A stretch of DNA of 7,795 nt from the NCBI RefSeq assembly GCF_004138495.1, contig NZ_ML142883.1, forward strand, positions 19,771 to 27,565, in the 5' to 3' direction. The notes below the pieces were generated by a model, which saw only the letters and a program-made list of their open reading frames with translations, was not told the DNA's origin and did no database searches. This document shows positions 1 to 5,133 of the stretch, in pieces. The translations under genes were made by a program, and so were the position numbers. Position 1 is the first letter of the stretch; each line of letters starts with the position of its first letter. This DNA is from Phytoactinopolyspora endophytica (GTDB taxonomy: Bacteria > Actinomycetota > Actinomycetes > Jiangellales > Jiangellaceae).

Positions 1-1058
1 CCGAGCGGTACGGAGAGCTCCCGCCGCCCTGGGCCGTCGTCGCTCACCTCGACCGTCACAGCCGTGCCGTCGGCGCGGACGCTCACCCGGCATCTGGCGG
101 GAGCGGCATGCTTGATGACGTTCGTCATCGCCTCCTGCACGATCCGGTAGGCCGACAGCTCGACGCCCTCGGGAAGCCCGTCCGGGACGTCCAGGCGCAG
201 GTCGACGTCGACCCCGGACGTGCGCGCGTGATCGGCGACGGAGACCAGGTCGGCCAGGCTCGGGTTCGGTCCGAGGCCCGCCGCGTCCGTGATCTCGGTA
301 CCGTCGTCGCTCTCAGAACGCAGGACGCCGAGCAGCCGGCGCATCTCGGTCAAGGCGCTGCGACCGGTGCTCTCGATCACCCGCAGCGCGTCGGCCGCCT
401 CCTCGGGTCGCTCGCCGATGACGTGGTTGGCAATGCCGGCCTTGACCGTCACCACACTCATGCTGTGCGCGACGATGTCGTGCAGCTCGCGGGCGATGCG
501 CAGCCGCTCGTCGGTGACCGCCTGCTGGGCCAGCTGCTGAGCCGTGTATGCGGCGTGATCCCGTCGCTCCCGGATCACCCGGCCGAGGGTCCAGACGCCG
601 CCGAGGATCGCCACGCCGAGCGCCGTCACGCCCGCATCGGTCGACTGCCACCCGTCCGATCCGCCGACTGCCGAACCCACGACGGTGACCACGCTGAGCA
701 CGCCGATCGTCTGGGTGGGAACCCGTGGTCGCCGCGGTTCGGTCAGTGCCACCGGGTATAGGGCGGCCGCGGCGGCGAGGAACGGATCGGCGACAACGCC
801 GGCGACCACTCCGATCAGCGACGTGGACGCTACCAAGCCCAAGACGGGCCGCGGCCAGATGCGCCTCACGGCGACTGGAAGCCCGACTGCGACGACGATC
901 GCCGCGCCTGCCCACGCGGGCACGTTCAGCGATGACGGGGCAGCGAAGACCGCGGTGAGCACGACCGCCGTGTAGATCGCGGCGGCCACAACGTCGATGG
1001 CGATCAGCTGGCCGGTCGTCAGCTGCCAGCTCGGCCTACTCGTCTCGGCATGCTCCAC
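1..1058 (-). CDS. Sensor histidine kinase, HPK7/HisKA_3 type (3' end off window)
   Basis: Membrane sensor kinase of a two-component system of the NarL/DesK-like class; it would autophosphorylate on His and pass the phosphate to a LuxR-type response regulator. The visible 352 residues show an N-terminal hydrophobic region of about four to five helices (roughly residues 18-160, e.g. 20-40, 48-64, 72-90, 116-132, 142-158), a short linker, then the dimerisation/phosphoacceptor helix with ERLRIARELHDIVAHSMSVV (phospho-His at 193). An HATPase_c domain follows, with the N-box EAMTNVIKHA (Asn313) and DDGPG (340-344); the G2 box and C-terminus are beyond base 1. The GTG start is supported by an in-frame TAA only four codons upstream (1068-1070). 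There is no large extracytoplasmic loop, so it is probably an intramembrane-sensing kinase. It is divergent from the ABC exporter genes, a common arrangement for exporters controlled by such kinases. The cognate regulator is not in the window; it is expected downstream, to the left. The ligand is unknown. Confidence 0.93.
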   Translation of the reverse strand, partial: MEHAETSRPSWQLTTGQLIAIDVVAAAIYTAVVLTAVFAAPSSLNVPAWAGAAIVVAVGLPVAVRRIWPRPVLGLVASTSLIGVVAGVVADPFLAAAAALYPVALTEPRRPRVPTQTIGVLSVVTVVGSAVGGSDGWQSTDAGVTALGVAILGGVWTLGRVIRERRDHAAYTAQQLAQQAVTDERLRIARELHDIVAHSMSVVTVKAGIANHVIGERPEEAADALRVIESTGRSALTEMRRLLGVLRSESDDGTEITDAAGLGPNPSLADLVSVADHARTSGVDVDLRLDVPDGLPEGVELSAYRIVQEAMTNVIKHAAPARCRVSVRADGTAVTVEVSDDGPGRRELSVPL

Positions 1059-1064
1059 GCGATG

Positions 1065-1070
1065 ACGTTA
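1065..1070 (-). promoter_or_regulatory. Candidate leaderless -10 element of the histidine kinase gene
   Basis: Reading the minus strand, TAACGT is followed by six bases and then the GTG start, and there is no Shine-Dalgarno sequence in front of this GTG. TANNNT placed 6-7 bases before the start codon is the usual form of actinobacterial leaderless promoters. No convincing -35 is seen. The hexamer also contains the in-frame TAA stop, so the match could be chance. Confidence 0.4.
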
Positions 1071-1085
1071 GCGGGTCGAACCCGC
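1071..1085. promoter_or_regulatory. Short palindrome (GCGGGT-cga-ACCCGC) next to the kinase promoter
   Basis: A perfect 6-bp inverted repeat with a 3-base centre sits immediately upstream of the candidate -10 of the kinase, in the 166-base gap between the divergent kinase and ABC genes. Its place suits an operator for a dimeric regulator acting on one or both promoters. A second, smaller dyad, GGATG-t-CATCC, lies at 1103-1113. Both are short enough to arise by chance in GC-rich DNA. Confidence 0.3.
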
Positions 1086-1224
1086 CGACGCATCGGATCA
1101 GAGGATGTCATCCCTGGGACTGAGATCACGGTGCGCTCGTGCGCGCTCTACGCCGTGGGCCGGATGGAATGACCTGGACCTGGCTCCGATGTGTGAACGG
1201 TCTCCCGGAGAGAGCCTGGACGGC

Positions 1225-1935
1225 ATGATCGATGTGAGAGAACTGACCAAACGATACGACGACACCGTGGCGGTCGACGACCTGTCGTTCACGGTGCGTC
1301 CGGGGCATGTCACCGGCTTCCTGGGCCCCAACGGCGCCGGTAAGACGACCACCATGAACGTCGCTCTGGGCCTGCACGCCCCCACCTCCGGCGAGGTACT
1401 GATCAACGGACGGCGGTACCGGGAGACCAGGCGTCCGCTACACGAGATCGGGGCGCTGCTGGACGCCGGCGCCGTCCATCCCGGGCGCAGCGCGCTCCAT
1501 CACCTCCAGGTCCTCGCCCTGACGAACGGCATCGGGCCCAGGCGGGTGGAGGAGACGCTGGAGATGGTGGGCCTGGCCGGGGTCGCTCGGAAGAAGGTCG
1601 GCGGGTTCTCACTGGGGATGAAGCAGCGTCTGGGCGTGGCGGCCGCGTTGCTGGGCGATCCCGCCGTCGTCGTGCTCGACGAACCGGTTAACGGGCTCGA
1701 CCCTGACGGCGTGCGGTGGATCCGCGAACTGCTGCGCTCGCTCGCCGCGGAAGGCCGGACCGTGCTGCTCTCCAGCCACCTGATGAGTGAGATGGAGCTG
1801 ACCGCGGACCGGCTCGTCGTCATCGGGCGGGGGAGGTTGATCACCGACACAACGGTCGGCGAGCTGGCCGAACGATTCGGCCGCCTGGAAGACGCGTACA
1901 TGTACCTGACGTCCGAATCGGTGGAGTACAGATGA
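1225..1935 (+). CDS. ABC transporter ATP-binding protein (exporter, DrrA/BcrA-like)
   Basis: Cytoplasmic nucleotide-binding subunit, 236 residues, that powers the permease encoded next to it; substrates of this group are drugs, lantibiotics, lipids or polyketides, and this one cannot be named. Visible motifs: Walker A GPNGAGKTT (34-42, Lys40), ABC signature FSLGMKQRL (128-136), Walker B AVVVLDEP (147-154, Glu153), D-loop NGLDPDG (156-162), and switch His185 in SSHLMSE. The Q-loop region reads IGALLDAGAVHPGRSALHHL (75-94), with Asp/Ala where many ABC proteins have Gln; this form occurs in actinobacterial exporter ATPases. The start at 1225 (MIDVRELTKRY) fits the family N-terminus; purine-rich GGAGAGAG lies at 1207-1214, rather far upstream. 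An in-frame ATG at 1189 and a longer reading from 1105 are possible but would add residues with no family match. The stop overlaps the permease start (ATGA, 1932-1935), so translation is probably coupled. Confidence 0.93.
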   Translation: MIDVRELTKRYDDTVAVDDLSFTVRPGHVTGFLGPNGAGKTTTMNVALGLHAPTSGEVLINGRRYRETRRPLHEIGALLDAGAVHPGRSALHHLQVLALTNGIGPRRVEETLEMVGLAGVARKKVGGFSLGMKQRLGVAAALLGDPAVVVLDEPVNGLDPDGVRWIRELLRSLAAEGRTVLLSSHLMSEMELTADRLVVIGRGRLITDTTVGELAERFGRLEDAYMYLTSESVEYR

Positions 1936-2702
1936 CCGACGTCGTACGCGCCGAGTGGCTCAAGATGGCTTCGGTACGGTTCACCGCCTGGTCCCTTCTG
2001 CTGACGGTCTTGCTGGGAGTCGGGCTGAGCTACCTGTTCGGACTCAGTTTCCGCAACGGCTTCTCCGACACGTCCGCGGAACGTCAGGATTTCGAACCGC
2101 TCTTCGCGACCTTCTACAGCCTGACGCTCGCGCAGCTCGCCCTGGTGGTGTTCGGAGTGCTCGTCGTCGGGAGTGAGCTTTCGACGGGAACCATCCGGAC
2201 ATCGTTGGCGGCGGTCCCGCAGCGGGGCGTGTTCTACGCAGGCAAGGTTCTCGCCGTGGCCTCGACGGCTCTGGGCGTCTCAACCGTCACCGTGCTGGGT
2301 GCATACGTCACCGCCCAGGTGGCGCTGGGACCGCACCGCACGTCGCTGGGCGCGGACGGGACCGTGCGGGCTATCGTCTCCGCTTGGCTCTATCTCCCGC
2401 TCATCTGTCTGTTCGGCCTGGGCTTGGCGATGATGCTGGGAAGCTCCGTGCGTACGCTCGCCGTTGTGCTTCCGGTGTTCTTCCTGGGGTCTCAAGGGCT
2501 CGGCAATGTGCCACACGTGAGTGCCGTCGCGCAGTATCTGCCGGACCAGGCCGGGATGGTGGCCATGAACCTCGTCGGCCCGCAAGACGATCCGCAGTTC
2601 GCCCGCGACTACGGTCCGTGGATCGGCCTGGGCATCCTTACCCTGTGGGCCGCGGCCGCGCTCATCGGTGGTGGGCTGGCCCTGCGCCGCCGTGACATCT
2701 GA
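1932..2702 (+). CDS. ABC-2 type transporter permease
   Basis: Membrane subunit of the exporter, 256 residues, with about six predicted transmembrane helices (roughly 18-38, 62-82, 104-131, 148-170, 173-191, 229-250). The segment GSELSTGTIRTSLAAVPQR (80-98), following the second helix, is the cytoplasmic element typical of ABC-2 permeases (E...GTIR...P.R), which contacts the ATPase. The N-terminus VVRAEWLKMASVR before helix 1 is also typical of the family, and the C-terminus ends in the basic LRRRDI. The ATG overlaps the ATPase stop by four bases, so the two subunits form one translationally coupled operon, probably as a homodimer of permease plus two ATPases. A long hairpin follows the stop by 22 bases. 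The substrate is unknown; the divergent sensor kinase suggests that expression responds to an envelope-active compound. Confidence 0.9.
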   Translation: MTDVVRAEWLKMASVRFTAWSLLLTVLLGVGLSYLFGLSFRNGFSDTSAERQDFEPLFATFYSLTLAQLALVVFGVLVVGSELSTGTIRTSLAAVPQRGVFYAGKVLAVASTALGVSTVTVLGAYVTAQVALGPHRTSLGADGTVRAIVSAWLYLPLICLFGLGLAMMLGSSVRTLAVVLPVFFLGSQGLGNVPHVSAVAQYLPDQAGMVAMNLVGPQDDPQFARDYGPWIGLGILTLWAAAALIGGGLALRRRDI

Positions 2703-2724
2703 GGCCGCTGACCCCGCTCGTGCT

Positions 2725-2776
2725 ACCGGCCCAGTCACTACCCCCACCGGTGTAGGCGGGTAGTGACTGGGCCGGT
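2725..2776. terminator. Bidirectional hairpin terminator, perfect 19-bp stem
   Basis: Left arm 2725-2743 and right arm 2758-2776 are exact reverse complements (ACCGGCCCAGTCACTACCC), with a 14-base loop that itself contains the palindrome CACCGGTG (2745-2752). It lies in the 104-base gap between two convergent genes, the permease (stop at 2702) and the 514-residue membrane protein (stop at 2807), and can end both transcripts. There is no T-tract, as is common in actinobacteria. Confidence 0.85.
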
Positions 2777-2806
2777 GCGGTGTCTCGTTCTGTGCTGGCT
2801 GCTGAC

Positions 2807-4351
2807 CTAGTGGTCCCACTCCAGCATGCGCAGGCAGTCCTCGGGGTCCGGGTCGTCGCTCACGCCGAGCCGGAGGACCTCTTCACCCTCCGGATCGGTG
2901 TAGCAGGTGTCGGGATCGACCTCGGACGAGTCGTAGATCGGCTCGCCGTCGGTATCGTAGGCGCGAAGCGCCATGCCCGTGTTGTTCTCCTCGAGGGGCA
3001 GGAACCAGTAGCCGTCGCGCATGATCGCATCCTGCTCCGGGCCGCCGGAGGTCTGGACCGTGACGCGGTCGACGTCGCTGGTGTACAGCCCGAATCCAGA
3101 CGACTTCCGCTCGACCGGTCCTGTCAGATAGGGCGTGTCCTTGGCTTCAGCGGAGCCGAAGATACCGGCACTGGCGAACCGGCCGGAGCTGTCGAGTTCG
3201 CAGAGCAACTTGGAATCGCCGTTCTCCGCGACTATCCAGCTGACCGGTGTGTACGGCTGCTCGGTTTCGACGTCAGCATGCACTCCTAGGAGGGGTGTGT
3301 AGACGTCCCAGTCCGGCACGCCCTCCACGCACTCGGCGAGCGCCGGGCTCATCTCCGCCTCGGTCATGTTCTCTGCGTCGGGAGCCGGAATCTGCTCGGT
3401 GCTGGAGAGGTCCAGATCTTGCTGCTCCTGCTCCGCTCGGCTCCGCTCTTCTTCTATCTCTGCCGCGGCCTGCTCGGCGACTTCGGGGTCGATCTGGAGG
3501 TCCGGATCCGTGACGAACGCGAAGGCTTGCTCCAGGCTGATGTCCATCTCGGAGACCGGTTCCGTGCTGTTGTTGCCGAACAGGTCGTACACGCCGATGG
3601 CGGTGAGGGAGCCGTCGGCCCGCTCGTACATCACGCCGAACGCGAGGTCTCTGTCCGGGTCTTCCTCGGCCACCAGGACCGTCTCGCCGGTCTCCGGGAT
3701 CGTCTGCTGTTCACACGCGTCGAGAGTCTCACAGCCGATCAACATGGCCACGTCCTCGCGAGCGTACTCGCCGTCGACGTAGCCGGGCGTGGTCACCGCT
3801 ACCTGGACCATGCCCATGCCGCTCTCGCCGGGAACGGTCCAGCCCAGCTTGGAGGAGACACGCACACCGTGCTCGCCGGATCCAGAGCCGGTGTTCGTGG
3901 TCTCCTGCGGAAGATACGTCCGCTCCGGATCGATGTGTTCGGCGGCCGTGTCGAGAAGAAGCTGAGTGGTGTCGTCGAACTGCGACCGCTGTTCTTCAAC
4001 CTCGCGCGCTTCGGCCTCGTCCTCCGCTTCCGTCTCCGTCCTCGTCTCTGTCCCCGTTGTCGTCTCCGTGTCGGGCTCGACGTTGTCGCCCTGAACCGAG
4101 GACTGGTCCGACTCGCCCGCGACGTCGAGGTCGGTGCCCGACCCGGGTGTGTCATCGCCGGGGAAGGCGAGGGCCGCTCCTGTCGCCAGCGCCGCGACAC
4201 CTGCGACGCCGGTGGTCCACGACGCCACCCGCCTGCGTCGTAGGTGACGCTGGCCGCGCCGCAGGTCGTCAGTCGCCATGGAGGTCATGGCCGGCTCGTC
4301 GGGGAACTTCACGTCCCGGAACAACCGCCGCATCTGGTCGTCGTTGGTCAT
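2807..4351 (-). CDS. Single-pass membrane protein, probable anti-sigma/sensor partner of the ECF sigma factor
   Basis: 514 residues of no precise family that I recognise. Layout: a short cytoplasmic part (1-42) with MRRLFRDVKFPDEP and a basic stretch (GQRHLRRRRV, 33-42), one transmembrane helix (about 43-63), then an extracytoplasmic portion of about 450 residues. After the membrane come a Thr/Glu-rich acidic linker (about 92-120), a first globular part (about 125-285), a charged Glu/Gln-rich helix, perhaps coiled coil (289-313), and a second globular part (about 335-514). The outer portion is very acidic and has six cysteines (207, 213, 341, 384, 483, 506), which could form disulfides. The N-terminal part resembles the short cytoplasmic arms of membrane proteins encoded after SigE-family ECF factors in actinomycetes. 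It lacks the HxxxCxxC zinc anti-sigma motif. The ATG overlaps the sigma stop (ATGA, 4348-4351), with GGAGAGG five bases upstream (4357-4363 on this strand). An anti-sigma role is inferred from position and topology, not shown by a known domain. Confidence 0.85.
   Translation of the reverse strand: MTNDDQMRRLFRDVKFPDEPAMTSMATDDLRRGQRHLRRRRVASWTTGVAGVAALATGAALAFPGDDTPGSGTDLDVAGESDQSSVQGDNVEPDTETTTGTETRTETEAEDEAEAREVEEQRSQFDDTTQLLLDTAAEHIDPERTYLPQETTNTGSGSGEHGVRVSSKLGWTVPGESGMGMVQVAVTTPGYVDGEYAREDVAMLIGCETLDACEQQTIPETGETVLVAEEDPDRDLAFGVMYERADGSLTAIGVYDLFGNNSTEPVSEMDISLEQAFAFVTDPDLQIDPEVAEQAAAEIEEERSRAEQEQQDLDLSSTEQIPAPDAENMTEAEMSPALAECVEGVPDWDVYTPLLGVHADVETEQPYTPVSWIVAENGDSKLLCELDSSGRFASAGIFGSAEAKDTPYLTGPVERKSSGFGLYTSDVDRVTVQTSGGPEQDAIMRDGYWFLPLEENNTGMALRAYDTDGEPIYDSSEVDPDTCYTDPEGEEVLRLGVSDDPDPEDCLRMLEWDH
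4004..4069 (-). repeat. Low-complexity Thr/Glu codon tract inside the membrane protein gene
   Basis: The codons for residues 95-116 form an imperfect short-period repeat: on the plus strand CGTCTCCGT occurs exactly at 4031-4039 and 4061-4069, with the variant CGTCTCTGT at 4043-4051. It encodes alternating Thr and Glu just outside the membrane helix, a flexible acidic spacer. Such tracts can change length by slippage, so the linker length may vary between strains. Confidence 0.45.
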
Positions 4352-4863
4352 GCTCGCCTCTCCATCGTCATGTCATCCGCCGACAGGGCGTCTCGCAGGC
4401 TTGCGATGGCACGTGCGGTCTGGCTCTTCACTGTCCCTGTGGAGCAGTCCATGTCGTTGGCTGTCTCTTCCACGGACAGTTCGAACCAATACCGCAGCAC
4501 GATCGTCGCCCGCTGCCGTTCGGGCAGCGCCTTCAGCGCGGTCAGGAGGGCATCGCTGTCCTCCAGCGAGAGGGCTTCCGGCTCGGCCCCGTCGAAGCCA
4601 TCGAGGCCGACCTTCTCTCGCCGCCACGGCCGCCGCTTCTCGTCCAGGAAGGCCCGGACGATGATGCGACGTGTGTAGGCGTCCTCCGCACCGTCGGTGT
4701 GGATTCGGGGCCAGGCGGCGTACAGCTTTACCAGCGCCGTCTGGACCAGATCCTCTGCAAGATGCCAGTCGCCACACACCAGGTATGCGGCGCGGCGGAA
4801 GTACCCCCGCCGTGCGTTGACATACTCCACGAACTCGTCAGCCCGTGTCTGGTGTCTGCTCAC
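4348..4863 (-). CDS. ECF RNA polymerase sigma factor, actinobacterial SigE family
   Basis: Directs RNA polymerase to a stress or envelope regulon. The 171-residue protein from the GTG at 4863 has sigma region 2 (about 9-76: DEFVEYVNARRGYFRRAAYL, then AEDLVQTALVKLY at 36-48, the polymerase-binding and -10 region) and region 4 (about 103-158: LPERQRATIVLRYW, then the helix-turn-helix VEETANDMDCSTGTVKSQ that reads the -35). The FxEYVxAR..LxRxAYLxxGD opening is characteristic of the SigE-type family of streptomycetes and relatives (usual length about 160-175). I chose the GTG because GAAGAAGG precedes it by five bases and because the 31 extra codons of the longest reading (ATG at 4956) show no family similarity. 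It is the first gene of a two-gene operon with the membrane protein and is divergent from the MMPL gene. Whether it controls its own promoter or that of MMPL cannot be told from the sequence alone. Confidence 0.93.
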   Translation of the reverse strand: MSRHQTRADEFVEYVNARRGYFRRAAYLVCGDWHLAEDLVQTALVKLYAAWPRIHTDGAEDAYTRRIIVRAFLDEKRRPWRREKVGLDGFDGAEPEALSLEDSDALLTALKALPERQRATIVLRYWFELSVEETANDMDCSTGTVKSQTARAIASLRDALSADDMTMERRA

Positions 4864-4868
4864 GAAGA

Positions 4869-4876
4869 CCTTCTTC
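4869..4876 (-). promoter_or_regulatory. Ribosome binding site deciding the sigma factor start
   Basis: On the minus strand GAAGAAGG stands five bases before the GTG at 4863. It supports the 171-residue form over the 202-residue reading from 4956. Confidence 0.7.
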
Positions 4877-4947
4877 CCTGCCGATAACTCCCTGTCGACC
4901 ACTAAACGGAGTCCGCTGGAGATCGGTTGTCGGCCGGACCGAAGAAA

Positions 4948-4981
4948 TTCTGTCACCTTCCGCCGCCCGGTGGTGACGGAA
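4948..4981. promoter_or_regulatory. Inverted repeat TTCtGTCACC-N14-GGTGACgGAA between sigma and MMPL genes
   Basis: Ten-base half-sites (4948-4957 and 4972-4981) are reverse complements except at one position, separated by 14 bases. The site lies in the 270-base divergent gap, 85 bases from the sigma start and 152 from the MMPL start. It could be an operator for a dimeric regulator or a pair of back-to-back promoter elements: GTCACC reads outward toward each gene, and GTCA-type -35 motifs are used by several ECF groups. No matching -10 was identified, so the role is open. A small hairpin TGGGG-gtag-CCCCA follows at 4986-4999. Confidence 0.45.
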
Positions 4982-5120
4982 GAGCTGGGGGTAGCCCCAC
5001 CTCGGCTCGGCGGTTGGCACCAGAGCGCGGCAGTCCGCCAGAGAGAACGATATGAGACAGCTCATCGATCGCGAGGTCGCAAGGCCTCAACCCCGTCCCA
5101 GATCGATTTCGAAACGCCCT

Positions 5121-5126
5121 GGAGGG
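5121..5126 (+). promoter_or_regulatory. Shine-Dalgarno sequence of the MMPL gene
   Basis: GGAGGG lies seven bases before the GTG at 5134. The optimal spacing fixes this GTG as the start, although the next in-frame candidate is a GTG at 5161 and another, out-of-frame GTG stands at 5129. Confidence 0.8.
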
Positions 5127-5133
5127 CCGTGCC

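Noticed and set aside
1071..1085. GCGGGTCGAACCCGC resembles the T-arm of a tRNA
   Set aside because: The loop is only five bases between the GCGGG/CCCGC arms instead of seven, and no acceptor, D or anticodon arms are found around it on either strand.
1105..1224. Longer N-terminus of the ABC ATPase starting at 1105 or 1189
   Set aside because: The extra residues do not look like the family, which begins at MIDVRELTKRY, and codon use before 1225 is not typical of the gene.
3419..4243. Plus-strand open frame of 274 codons opposite the membrane protein gene
   Set aside because: It is an antisense shadow created by GC-rich codon bias; the minus-strand frame has a membrane helix, a ribosome binding site and coupling to the sigma gene.
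4864..4956. Sigma factor starting at the ATG at 4956 (202 residues)
   Set aside because: The GTG at 4863 has a good ribosome binding site and gives the usual family length; the longer reading would also run over part of the inverted repeat at 4948-4981.
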